A stretch of DNA of 16,798 bases from JBOFLG01 sp051657745 (GCA_051657745.1 JBOFLG010000147.1:1-16798), one strand, 5' to 3'; counted from the stretch's first letter, positions 7,090-13,711 are shown. Numbers and translations are program-made. Notes: generated by a model from the sequence alone, not told the origin.

Positions 7090-8334
7090 ATGACGTACGA
7101 CGTCGAGCGGGTGCGCTCGCACTTCCCGGCACTCGCCGAGGGCGCGGCCCACTTCGACGGCCCAGGCGGAACCCAAGTACCGGATGCCGTGGCGCGGGTC
7201 GTCGCCCACACGCTCACCTCCGCGATCAGTAACCGGGGCAGCGTCACCGCCTCCGAGCGCCGGGCCGAATCCGTAGTGGCGCAGGCCCGCCGGGCGTTCG
7301 GCGACCTGCTCGGCGCTGACCCGCGCGGAATCGTGTTCGGCCGCAGCGCCACCGCACTCACCTACGACCTCGCCCGCGCCCTGGCGAAGGACTGGGGGCC
7401 GGGCGACGAGGTGGTGGTCACCCGGCTCGACCACGACGCCAACATCCGCCCGTGGGTGCAGGTGGCCGAGGCCGTCGGTGCCACGGTGCGGTGGGTCGAC
7501 TTCGACCCGGCCACCGGTGAGCTGAGCGCGGATGCCGTGGCCGCCGAGCTGACCGACCGCACCCGATTGGTCGCCACCACCGCCGCGTCGAACCTGATCG
7601 GCACCCGCACCCCGGTGTGCCGGGTTGCCGACCTCGCCCATCAGGTCGGTGCGCTGCACTGGGTCGACGGGGTGCACGCCACCGCGCATGCGTCGGTCGA
7701 CCTGCCGGCGTTGCGGCCGGACTTCTGGGTGTGCTCTGCCTACAAGCTCCTGGGCCCGCACTGCGGCGTGCTGGCCGCCGACCCGGTGCTGCTCGAGCGG
7801 ATTCGGCCCGACAAGCTGCTGCCGTCCAGTGACGCGGTACCCGAACGGTTCGAGGTGGGCACGCTTCCCTACGAGGTGCTGGCCGGCGCCACCGCGGCGG
7901 TCGACGTCATCGCCTCGCTGTCCGACCTCGACGCCCACGGCGGCCTGGGCAGCCCCGGCGAGGAAGGCACCCGCCGCGAGCGCGTGCTTGCCGGGATGGA
8001 GCTCGTCGCCGAGCACGAGCGTGCCCTCCTCGCCACGCTCGAGCCGTCGCTGCGGGGCATGCCGGGGGTGCGGGTCTACTCGAACGCGCGGTCGCGCACG
8101 TCCACCCTGCTGTTCACCGTCGACGGCGTCCCACTGCCTGTCCTCTACTCGGGCCTGGCCGACCGCGGGGTCAACGCCCCGGCCGGCACCTTTTATGCGC
8201 TGGAGTGCTCCCGACGCCTCGGCCTCGGCGACACCGGCGGCGTGCGGGTAGGCATCGCGCCGTACACCTCGTCATCCGACGTCGAGCGCTTCCTGACCGC
8301 GCTCGACGACCTCGTCGCCACCGGAAAGAGTTGA
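7090..8334 (+). CDS. Cysteine desulfurase-like class V aminotransferase (SufS-like subfamily)
   Basis: A 414-aa PLP enzyme of the cysteine-desulfurase-like subfamily. YDVERVRSHFPAL and AHFDGPGGTQVP open the fold. LDHDANIRPW (near residue 115) provides the usual His/Asn region, WVDGVHATAH gives the PLP-binding Asp and His, and VCSAYKLLGPHCGVLA carries the Schiff-base Lys219. The C-terminal stretch where SufS has RxGHHC reads APAGTFYALECSRRLGLG, so the catalytic Cys is not in its normal place. Many members of this subfamily lack it too, so a lyase or another PLP reaction is as likely as sulfur donation. No Suf or Isc genes lie nearby. I chose ATG 7090 over the longer form at 7069 because AGGA lies 7 nt upstream; CAGGAT there could alternatively be a -10 for a leaderless message. 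Confidence 0.9.
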   Translation: MTYDVERVRSHFPALAEGAAHFDGPGGTQVPDAVARVVAHTLTSAISNRGSVTASERRAESVVAQARRAFGDLLGADPRGIVFGRSATALTYDLARALAKDWGPGDEVVVTRLDHDANIRPWVQVAEAVGATVRWVDFDPATGELSADAVAAELTDRTRLVATTAASNLIGTRTPVCRVADLAHQVGALHWVDGVHATAHASVDLPALRPDFWVCSAYKLLGPHCGVLAADPVLLERIRPDKLLPSSDAVPERFEVGTLPYEVLAGATAAVDVIASLSDLDAHGGLGSPGEEGTRRERVLAGMELVAEHERALLATLEPSLRGMPGVRVYSNARSRTSTLLFTVDGVPLPVLYSGLADRGVNAPAGTFYALECSRRLGLGDTGGVRVGIAPYTSSSDVERFLTALDDLVATGKS

Positions 8335-8340
8335 GCGTCA

Positions 8341-8445
8341 ATGGCATTCGAAAGCACCAGCCCGATGCTGGTCACCGGCTGCTCCACCCGCATCGGCCGG
8401 GCCACCGTCGAGGCGCTCCTCGCCCGCCGTCAGTACGGCTGCTGA
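8341..8445 (+). pseudogene. Truncated short-chain dehydrogenase (N-terminal stump)
   Basis: A 34-codon ORF starting 6 bp after the aminotransferase stop. Its residues 9-29, with LVTGCSTRIGRATVEALLAR, are the first beta-strand and glycine-rich NAD(P) loop of a classical SDR. It then stops after QYGC, and nothing resembling the remaining 200 or so residues follows, because the PHP gene begins 12 bp later. The rest was probably deleted. It is too short to bind cofactor alone. Confidence 0.65.
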
Positions 8446-8457
8446 GCAGCCCGGCCC

Positions 8458-9513
8458 ATGGTCACCGCTCTGGCGCCGCTGGTGGCGCCGGTTACCCCGG
8501 TCGACGCGCTACGCCGGGTCGCGTTCCTGCTCGAACGCTCGCTTGCCGGCAGCTACCGGGTCGAGGCGTTCCGGGGTGCCGTCACGGTGCTGCGCGGACT
8601 CTCGGATGACGAGGTGCGCGAGCGCGCCGAGGCCGGCACGCTGCAGGAACTCACCGGCATCGGGAAGGCGACCAGCGGTGTCATCACCGAGTCGGTGGTG
8701 GGCCAGTTGCCGGCCTATCTCGCGAACCTGCAGGCGTCATCCGGCGGGCCGTTGGAGAACGACGGCGCCGAGTTGTACGCGGCGATCCGCGGCGACTGCC
8801 ACCTGCACTCGGACTGGAGTGACGGCGGCTCGCCGATCGAGGAGATGGTGCTCACCGGCGCCGAACTGGACCACGACTGGATGGTGCTCACCGACCACAG
8901 CCCGTCGCTCCGGGTGGCGAACGGGCTCTCGGCGGAGCGGCTCACCCGCCAGCTCGGGGTGGTGGAGGCGGTGAACCGTTCGCTCGGCGACCACCTGCGG
9001 CTGCTCACCGGCATCGAGGTCGACATCACCGACGACGGCTCGCTCGACCAGACCGACGCGATGCTCGCCCGGCTCGATCTGGTGACCGCGTCGGTGCACA
9101 GCAAGCTCCGGATGGCTGCCGAGCCGATGACCCGGCGGATGGTGGCCGCGGTGTCGAACCCGCGGGTGAACGTGCTCGGGCACTGCACCGGCCGGCTCGT
9201 CACGGGCGCGCGCGGCACCCGTCCGCCGTCGAAATTCGATGCGCGCGCCGTGTTCGAGGCGTGCGCGGAGCACGACACGGCGGTCGAGATCAACAGCCGA
9301 CCCGAGCGCTGCGACCCGCCCGACGAACTCATTGCGCTCGCGGTCGAGATCGGCTGCCTGTTCGCCGTCGACTCCGACGCGCACGCCCCCGGCCAGCTCG
9401 ACATGAAGGCGCACGGCGCCGCCCGGGCCGCTCGGCTCGGCGTCCCTACCGATCGGATCATCACCACCTGGGATGCCGACCGCCTCCTCGCCTGGGCGAA
9501 CCCCGACCGCTGA
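8458..9513 (+). CDS. HhH-PHP domain phosphoesterase (PolX-like, no polymerase domain)
   Basis: A 351-aa metal-dependent phosphoesterase. The N-terminus (about 15-75) is a helix-hairpin-helix region: SYRVEAFRGAVTVLRGL and LQELTGIGKATSGVI. The PHP domain follows with all its metal motifs: CHLHSDWSDG (H115 and H117), LTDHSPSL, GIEVDI, ASVHSK, VLGHCTGR and AVDSDAHAPG. This is the second half of bacterial PolX enzymes, whose PHP domain acts as a 3'-5' exonuclease and AP endonuclease. Here the nucleotidyltransferase palm between HhH and PHP is absent, so it is likely a stand-alone nuclease or phosphatase in DNA repair. The start is ATG 8458. It follows the SDR stump and converges with the antitoxin gene, 12 bp between stops. 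Confidence 0.9.
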   Translation: MVTALAPLVAPVTPVDALRRVAFLLERSLAGSYRVEAFRGAVTVLRGLSDDEVRERAEAGTLQELTGIGKATSGVITESVVGQLPAYLANLQASSGGPLENDGAELYAAIRGDCHLHSDWSDGGSPIEEMVLTGAELDHDWMVLTDHSPSLRVANGLSAERLTRQLGVVEAVNRSLGDHLRLLTGIEVDITDDGSLDQTDAMLARLDLVTASVHSKLRMAAEPMTRRMVAAVSNPRVNVLGHCTGRLVTGARGTRPPSKFDARAVFEACAEHDTAVEINSRPERCDPPDELIALAVEIGCLFAVDSDAHAPGQLDMKAHGAARAARLGVPTDRIITTWDADRLLAWANPDR

Positions 9514-9525
9514 CGCGCGCACCGG

Positions 9526-9861
9526 TCAGGCTCGTTCGCACACAGTCCGGGCGGGCGGACACACGTCACTGATCACGGCCTGGGTGAGCCACCGGCAAGC
9601 CGCGGCCCTCCACCGCCTCGAGCAGGCGGAGATCGTAGGAGACACCAACTCCGCCTCCCGCCCGGTCAGCCACTCCGCCAGGGCCGCGCTCTCCGGCTCC
9701 CAGCCCGCCGCGATCAGCTCAGCCAGCGGGTGCGGCCGGCTCGGCACGAGGCGGGCGATCACGACACCGCGCTCGGTGATGTCAACTGCCGCCCCCTTCT
9801 TCGCCCGAGCCAGCACACCGGCGGTGTCCTGATTCAACTGCCGAATGGGGACACTGTCCAT
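9526..9861 (-). CDS. Orphan type II antitoxin, Phd/YefM family
   Basis: A 111-aa protein whose first half is a Phd/YefM antitoxin: SVPIRQLNQDTAGVLARAKK and VDITERGVVIARLVPSR (residues 3 to about 43), the DNA-binding and dimer fold. The C-terminal half normally neutralises a PIN or RelE toxin. Here the last 35 or so residues are Cys-, Arg- and Trp-rich and unlike the family. Shifting the frame after ELVSPTIS gives LLEAVEGRGLPVAHPGRDQ and a stop, which looks more natural and hints at a frameshift. No toxin follows; the PHP gene's end lies immediately downstream. A palindromic operator precedes the ATG at 9861. The family call is good; function as an antitoxin is doubtful. Confidence 0.75.
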   Translation of the reverse strand: MDSVPIRQLNQDTAGVLARAKKGAAVDITERGVVIARLVPSRPHPLAELIAAGWEPESAALAEWLTGREAELVSPTISACSRRWRAAACRWLTQAVISDVCPPARTVCERA

Positions 9862-9878
9862 GCCTCAGCGCACTGCGC

Positions 9879-9900
9879 CGTACTACATCCACGTAGTACG
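9879..9900. promoter_or_regulatory. Palindromic operator upstream of the antitoxin gene
   Basis: CGTACTAC (9879-9886), ATCCAC, GTAGTACG (9893-9900): perfect 8-bp arms with a 6-nt spacer, ending 18 bp before the antitoxin start. Phd/YefM antitoxins autoregulate through such palindromes, so this is the likely self-operator. Confidence 0.6.
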
Positions 9901-10023
9901 TCAGTTCTAGGTGACGTGCGCAGGAGCGGGAAGGTCATCGACGGCGAGGCTGTCGAGCACCAGTGCCACCGCGTGGTCGCCGACGTCGTCAGCTGAGCGC
10001 GCGACTCGGCCACCCCCAGCCGG

Positions 10024-10053
10024 TTTGGGGATGCCGCGGCCGTCCCCTATGCT
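10024..10053 (+). promoter_or_regulatory. Candidate promoter of the tRNA cluster
   Basis: TTTGGG (10024-10029), 18-bp spacer, TATGCT (10048-10053), about 65 bp before tRNA-Glu. The rest of 9901-10119 contains no gene that I recognise. Confidence 0.4.
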
Positions 10054-10119
10054 TTCGCACGTCCTCGACGGATCCGAACGCTGCGGGTTAGCGCGACGTG
10101 AGGGCTCGATCAAGGTCGG

Positions 10120-10192
10120 GTCCCCATCGTCTAGCGGCCCAGGACCCCGCCCTTTCACGGCGGTAGCACGGGTTCGAATCCCGTTGGGGATA
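10120..10192 (+). tRNA. tRNA-Glu (anticodon UUC)
   Basis: Full cloverleaf: acceptor GTCCCCA pairs with TGGGGAT (one terminal G-U), anticodon arm CCGCC-CTTTCAC-GGCGG with TTC in the loop, and T arm ACGGG-TTCGAAT-CCCGT. Length is 73 nt and CCA is not encoded. It reads GAA/GAG codons. Confidence 0.95.
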
Positions 10193-10213
10193 CGCAGGTC
10201 TTGACTAGTTCAA

Positions 10214-10287
10214 GGCCCCGTAGCGCAGTTGGTTAGCGCGCCGCCCTGTCACGGCGGAGGTCGCGGGTTCGAGTCCCGTCGGGGTCG
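10214..10287 (+). tRNA. tRNA-Asp (anticodon GUC)
   Basis: Acceptor GGCCCCG pairs with CGGGGTC, discriminator G73 is typical of tRNA-Asp, the anticodon stem CCGCC/GGCGG encloses CTGTCAC, and T loop TTCGAGT is present. Length is 74 nt, without CCA. It lies 21 bp after tRNA-Glu, so it is co-transcribed. Confidence 0.95.
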
Positions 10288-10334
10288 CTCTGTGTTGCTG
10301 AAGCCGGTGTCGTCCGGCCCGGCGGGACAGGTTC

Positions 10335-10411
10335 GGCCAGGTAGCTCAGTTGGTACGAGCGTCCGACTGAAAATCGGAAGGTCGACGGTTCGACCCCGTC
10401 CCTGGCCACCA
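10335..10411 (+). tRNA. tRNA-Phe (anticodon GAA)
   Basis: Acceptor GGCCAGG pairs with CCTGGCC (10401-10407), anticodon loop CTGAAAA carries GAA, T arm is GACGG-TTCGACC-CCGTC, and the discriminator is A. Unlike its two neighbours it encodes CCA (10409-10411). Its 3' end borders the accessory region, so it is the best candidate integration target. Confidence 0.95.
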
Positions 10412-10416
10412 CCACA

Positions 10417-10455
10417 CCCCGGTTCAGCACTACGTCTGAACTGGGGTTCGTTCAC
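10417..10455 (+). terminator. Rho-independent-like terminator of the tRNA cluster
   Basis: CCCCGGTTCAG (10417-10427) pairs with CTGAACTGGGG (10436-10446), 11 bp with one G-U, around an 8-nt loop. A short T-containing tail, TTCGTTC, follows. It lies 6 bp after tRNA-Phe. Confidence 0.75.
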
Positions 10456-10620
10456 CTCGGGGTCTTGCGCGCCACGGTCGGAGTCCTTCCCACTCGCCGG
10501 ATTTCCCACGGATTGCCCACGACAGTGCCGAGTGAGTAGGTCAGTGGCAGCGTCGACCTGGTCCGCCGTGGCCCACCTCATCACGTATGGGTAGACCTGC
10601 CGGGTCACCGCCGACGACGC
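10448..10620 (-). pseudogene. Tyrosine integrase C-terminal remnant (copy 1)
   Basis: The minus-strand frame reads RQVYPYVMRWATADQVDAA then TDLLT (codons from 10602 down to about 10531), closely like the end of phage-type tyrosine recombinases, where the VYxHVM stretch contains the nucleophilic Tyr. It then continues as a polar tail toward the tRNA. The upstream frame loses similarity at once, so only the tail survives. A second, clearly related copy lies at about 13200. Position right after tRNA-Phe, facing it, is where an integrated element's int gene ends. The 10621-10732 stretch holds nothing else that I recognise. Confidence 0.55.
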
Positions 10621-10732
10621 CCAGCAGGTTGACCCGCACGCACCGGATGGGTGCTCGACGCCGAGTGGGTCGCCCCGGCCCCTCACGTGTGCTCAGCCGA
10701 GGCCGGGACGAGACCTACGGGTGTGGCGGTAG

Positions 10733-11110
10733 TCAGCCGGGCGCCGCTGTGCTGATGGCTGCGCTGGCGGTGGCCGGTGCCGTGTCGGAGGCGACTACCT
10801 CGATACGCACAGGGACTTCGCGGCTGGCGTCGGGTGCCCAGCCGGTCCAGGACCGCCAGGTGCGTGGTGGGTGGCCGGGCTTGCCGGGCAGGACTCGGCG
10901 CTGGCTGACGCCCTCGACCAGGCCGAGCGCGTTGGCCATCACTCGCGCGTGTGCGTGCGTGCCGGCGTGCACGTGGAACTCGATCATGTCGATCGACTCC
11001 TGGCCGGTCGTGAACTGGCCGCGGTCGATGTCGACGGCGAGGGCGGTCACGTCTGGGCACTGGTTCAGCACCCTGGCTACCTGGACCAGGGCCCGTAGCG
11101 TGGACGCCAT
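10733..11110 (-). CDS. Hypothetical protein, 125 aa, second gene of the small minus-strand operon
   Basis: ATG at 11110 overlaps the stop of the preceding gene as TGATG, so the two are translationally coupled. An in-frame ATG-proximal start is preferred over the longer ORF from 11269, whose N-terminal part overlaps the upstream gene in another frame. Residues 1-65 look like a folded alpha/beta protein (TLRALVQVARVLNQCPDVTA, MIEFHVHAGTHAHARVMANA). The middle has PPRTWRSWTGWAPD, followed by an alternating strand VPVRIEVVASD and an Ala/Thr-rich tail. I do not recognise the family. Small proteins of this kind are common in actinomycete accessory islands next to GntR genes. Its function is unknown. 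Confidence 0.6.
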   Translation of the reverse strand: MASTLRALVQVARVLNQCPDVTALAVDIDRGQFTTGQESIDMIEFHVHAGTHAHARVMANALGLVEGVSQRRVLPGKPGHPPRTWRSWTGWAPDASREVPVRIEVVASDTAPATASAAISTAAPG

Positions 11111-11319
11111 CACGCCGCCGCCCGGCCCGGAATCGTGCGCAACCCAGCGGAGGAGCCGGCTTCTCCGGGGCGCCTCTCTCGCGACGGTGTCGGGACGGTG
11201 CCGGCCACAGCCATAGCCGGGCAACACCAAGCCGCCACCACCTCCAGCTCGGCGGCCACCACAGGCCACTCGGCCTCGATCACCGCCAGTTCGTCCGCGG
11301 TGGATTCAGGGGTGGACAT
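11110..11319 (-). CDS. Small protein, 69 aa (DUF6284-like N-terminus)
   Basis: ATG at 11319 follows GGAGGAGG with about 4-6 nt spacing, an excellent ribosome site that decides the start over the longer frame beginning at 11481. The first 30 residues, with ADELAVIEAEWPVVAAELEV, are acidic and helical and resemble, from memory, a short actinomycete family annotated DUF6284. The remainder, from about AWCCPAMAV onward, looks low-complexity and may reflect divergence or a frameshift. The stop overlaps the next ATG as TGATG. It is transcribed divergently from the GntR-kinase gene across a palindromic operator. No function is known. Confidence 0.6.
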   Translation of the reverse strand: MSTPESTADELAVIEAEWPVVAAELEVVAAWCCPAMAVAGTVPTPSRERRPGEAGSSAGLRTIPGRAAA

Positions 11320-11372
11320 GCGACCTCCTCCATCCGGCGGGGGCCGCTTGCTGGCCCCACGATGGGAGATGT

Positions 11373-11406
11373 CTAACAGTTGATATGTGTGAAGATCAAC
11401 TGTTAG
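11373..11406. promoter_or_regulatory. Perfect 12-bp inverted repeat, divergent operator
   Basis: CTAACAGTTGAT (11373-11384), 10-bp spacer, ATCAACTGTTAG (11395-11406). A further half-site CAACTGTTA is at 11456-11464 and a partial TTGTTAG at 11469-11475. The palindrome overlaps candidate promoter elements in both directions (plus: TTGATA, 18 bp, TAGTCC; minus: TTGATC, 18 bp, TAGACA). It is therefore a likely binding site for the GntR domain encoded just downstream, repressing both operons. Confidence 0.65.
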
Positions 11407-11518
11407 TCCTGGATCTGTGTCACGTCCGGAAGGTTGGGCCAGGACAAGCATCGTGCAACTGTTATGCCTTGTTAGCGACACCCGTCGCGGCGAACGCCCA
11501 GGTCACCCAGGGAGCTCC

Positions 11519-12370
11519 ATGCCCACCACCACCCCTCCCGACGACCACAGCCCGCTGCACCAGCGCATCGCCCGCCACCTCCGCAACGACATCGAGGCCG
11601 GCGTCCTCCGAGACCGCGAGGTGCTGCCCTCAACCCGCACCCTCGCGGCGGAGTGGGACACCAGCGTCTTCACCGTCAACCAGGCGATGGCGACACTCAT
11701 CGCCGAGGGCATCGTCGTCAGCCGGTCCCGCTCCATGCGCGTGGTGCACAAGCCGGATGCCGCGCTGACCCGGCCGCTACGCCTCAGCTCGCCCCAGGTC
11801 GTCCTCATCGGCGGCCACCCGGGTAGCGGGAAGTCCGAGTTCGGCCGCGTCCTCGCCCGCGCCACCGGCTGGCCGATCATCGACAAGGACACCACCACCC
11901 GCCCCGTGGTCGAGGCAGCCCTCGAAGTCCTCGGGATGCCGCCCCACGACCGAGAGTCCCCCACCTACCTCACCCAGGTACGCCCCGGCGAGTACGAAGC
12001 CCTGATGTCCACGGCCGCCGAGAACGTCGAGTGCGCCGTCTCCGTCGTCGTCACCGCACCGTTCCTCCGCGAGTTCAACGACGCCGCGTGGCTCGACCGT
12101 GAGACCCTCAGGCTCGAAGCCCTCGGCGCGAGCGTCACCCTGGTGTGGATGAACTGCGACGTCGAGACCATGCACACCTACATCCGCCGACGCGGAGCTG
12201 CCCGCGACAGCGTCAAACTCGCCGACTGGCCCGCCTACGTCGCCGCATCCGACTTCGACTCCCGCCCAGCGCGCCCCCACACCGTCATCGAGAACAGCGC
12301 ATCGAGCGAACCCCTCCAGAGTCAAGCCCGCGCCCTCCTGTCCAGCCTCAGCGAGAGCGGCACACCATGA
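11519..12370 (+). CDS. GntR wHTH - P-loop kinase fusion protein
   Basis: A 283-aa two-domain protein. Residues about 10-78 form a GntR winged helix: PLHQRIARHLRNDIEAG, then LPSTRTLAAEWDTSVFTVNQ and LIAEGIVVSRSRSMRVV. Residues about 92-275 form an AAA_33/shikimate-kinase-like P-loop domain, VVLIGGHPGSGKSEFG with Lys105 in the Walker A, then PIIDKDTTTRP and a LID-like MHTYIRRRGAARDSVK segment. Usual GntR effector domains are absent; the kinase may be sensor, enzyme or both. ATG 11519 has AGGGAG 4 nt upstream. A GTG at 11417, sited 7 nt after a TAGTCC -10 candidate, is an alternative leaderless start adding 34 residues. Its stop overlaps the next gene as ATGA. The DNA-binding target is probably the palindrome at 11373-11406. 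Its phosphorylation substrate is unknown. Confidence 0.82.
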   Translation: MPTTTPPDDHSPLHQRIARHLRNDIEAGVLRDREVLPSTRTLAAEWDTSVFTVNQAMATLIAEGIVVSRSRSMRVVHKPDAALTRPLRLSSPQVVLIGGHPGSGKSEFGRVLARATGWPIIDKDTTTRPVVEAALEVLGMPPHDRESPTYLTQVRPGEYEALMSTAAENVECAVSVVVTAPFLREFNDAAWLDRETLRLEALGASVTLVWMNCDVETMHTYIRRRGAARDSVKLADWPAYVAASDFDSRPARPHTVIENSASSEPLQSQARALLSSLSESGTP

Positions 12371-12969
12371 GACGCGGCGTGATCCTGTACGGCCCGCCCG
12401 CCTCGGGGAAGTCCACCATCACCCGCGAACTCGAAGCTCTCGACCCGAGATTCCGGCTCTTCCGCCGGCTCAAAGCCGGCGGCCGACCAACACCGGAGTA
12501 CCGCAACATCACCACCCGCGAGCTCGACCAGCTGCGCGCCCGCGGCGAGATCATCTGGGAGAACACCAACTACGGAGCCATCTACGCAACCGACCGCGCC
12601 GGCCTCACCGCAGCGCTGGAAACCGGGCACCCTGTGGTCCATGCCGGCCAGCCCGCCGCAGTCACGGCAGTCACACACGCCGTCGATCCTGCTCACTGGT
12701 CAGTCGTGGCACTAACCTGTTCGCGACCCACCACGGCGGCCCGTCTCGTCGAGCGCGGCGCCGTCGATGTGACAGACAGGCTAGCCACCTGGGACTCATC
12801 GGCGGGTCTCCCCGATGCCGCCCTGAGGATCGCCACGGAGGACACTCCACCTCATCAGGCCGCAATGCTGATACGTCGGCTCGCTAACTCAGGGCGCGAA
12901 CCCGACTGGGTCGTCGGACGACCGAACGCTCAGTCGAGTTCCACTCGCCCTCGCCCTTGCGGCAGGTGA
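12367..12969 (+). CDS. Guanylate kinase-like P-loop protein
   Basis: A 200-aa protein starting at the ATGA overlap with the GntR-kinase gene, so it is translationally coupled to it. VILYGPPASGKSTI is a Walker A (residues 5-18, Lys15). FRRLKAGGRPTPEYRNIT and ARGEIIWENTNYGAIYATDRAGL match the GMP-binding region and YGT-type signature of guanylate kinases and their PhnN relatives. VVALTCSRPTTAARLVERGA resembles the LID. Sequence divergence from housekeeping Gmk is large and the conserved Ser/Tyr phosphate contacts are only partly recognisable, so the substrate may not be GMP. The last residues (GRPNAQSSSTRPRPCGR) look like a non-native tail and overlap the end of an integrase remnant on the other strand. 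I think it works with the fused kinase as one cassette. Confidence 0.78.
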   Translation: MRRGVILYGPPASGKSTITRELEALDPRFRLFRRLKAGGRPTPEYRNITTRELDQLRARGEIIWENTNYGAIYATDRAGLTAALETGHPVVHAGQPAAVTAVTHAVDPAHWSVVALTCSRPTTAARLVERGAVDVTDRLATWDSSAGLPDAALRIATEDTPPHQAAMLIRRLANSGREPDWVVGRPNAQSSSTRPRPCGR

Positions 12970-13226
12970 TCCGGATCCACTTTCTCACGGCTCGATAGAG
13001 AGGCGGGAGGGGCACCCTGGTGCGCCGTCGCCGCCTCCAGGTTGGGCACGGGTTGGTCACAGACGCACGAGTCGGCAAGGCGACCAGGACGCCCGAGCGA
13101 GACGTCGTTACCCGCACCTATCTGGACGTTCGTCGGCTCAGGTGTCCGGGAGTTCAGTGGCCGCGTCGACCTCGGGCGCGATCACCTGCTTCATCACGTG
13201 CGCGTAGACCTGCCACGCCCTCGGCC
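12930..13226 (-). pseudogene. Tyrosine integrase C-terminal remnant (copy 2), frameshifted
   Basis: The minus-strand frame from about 13215 to a TGA at 13138-13140 reads WQVYAHVMKQVIAPEVDAA then TELPDT, a typical tyrosine-recombinase tail containing the catalytic Tyr region. Upstream the frame loses similarity. One frame over, reading continues without a stop from about 13148 to a TGA at 12930-12932 with a protein-like tail (NVQIGAGNDVSLGRPG, NLEAATAHQGAP, DHLPQGRGRVELD), suggesting a frameshift near 13150. Nucleotides around 13155-13215 are visibly related to copy 1 at 10540-10602. The 12970-13137 stretch contains nothing else that I recognise. Confidence 0.5.
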
Positions 13227-13366
13227 GGTGGCGATTGCGGGGTCCGAGTAGATCGACTCGGCCACGCGCCGACCGCGAGCGCCCGACTCCGACACGCCCG
13301 CGGCCGCCCGCGTCGCCACCGGACAACTCTTCCGGCAGACAACTTCACCTGCGAGAACACCGCACG

Positions 13367-13711
13367 CTATCTACCCAGGTTCATACCCGGCTTCTTCAGG
13401 ACATAGCAATTGAATTGGGCGGCCCTACTGAGGAGAGTGCCGAAATCTCTCTGTCGCCGAGGAACGTTGGACCAGTCAGCATAAAAATCGGCTCGCGACT
13501 CTTTAGAGGGACAGTAGAGTTTGTGGTAACCGTTGCGCTCGCCAGCGATCGCCGGGACAGCGTTAGGGGTATTCGGAGGCGCAAGCTTTCGGTCAGCAAA
13601 AGCGACCGGCGACAGTACGACGGCAGTAGACGCAGCGACTAGCAACGCACCAGTCTTTACTAGCGCAGATTTCGATGGACGAGAACGGGCATGATTCCTG
13701 ATCGTGATCAT
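13367..13711 (-). CDS. Small secreted protein of unknown function
   Basis: A 114-aa protein with a clear Sec signal peptide: basic N-region (NHARSRPSKSALVK), hydrophobic core TGALLVAASTAVVLSPVA and an AFA-D cleavage site near residue 39. The mature part, about 75 residues, is basic and contains two cysteines (KLYCPSKES and AQFNCYVLKK) that could form one disulfide. I do not recognise a family. The start is ATG 13711 with GAGG about 10 nt upstream. GC content is visibly lower than in surrounding genes and codons such as AAA, TTT and ATA appear, which suggests recent transfer. It stands alone, with no immunity-like or secretion partner adjacent. It could be a small toxin, inhibitor or fragment of a larger exported protein. 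Confidence 0.55.
   Translation of the reverse strand: MITIRNHARSRPSKSALVKTGALLVAASTAVVLSPVAFADRKLAPPNTPNAVPAIAGERNGYHKLYCPSKESRADFYADWSNVPRRQRDFGTLLSRAAQFNCYVLKKPGMNLGR

Noticed and set aside
6562..8016. 484-codon minus-strand open frame
   Set aside because: Antisense to guaB1 and the PLP enzyme, no domain, composition of a shadow frame.
9907..10158. Minus-strand ORF upstream of the antitoxin, ending in DDVGDHAVALVLDSLAVDD
   Set aside because: It runs into tRNA-Glu at its start and has no ribosome site; the protein-like tail is too short to name.
10199..10213. Small inverted repeat CTTGACTAGTTCAAG between tRNA-Glu and tRNA-Asp
   Set aside because: Only 5-bp arms in a tRNA spacer; likely a processing region or chance.
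10335..10411. Duplicated tRNA-Phe 3' end as an attR site
   Set aside because: I looked for a second copy of the 3' segment through the accessory region and found none, so attachment-site borders cannot be stated.
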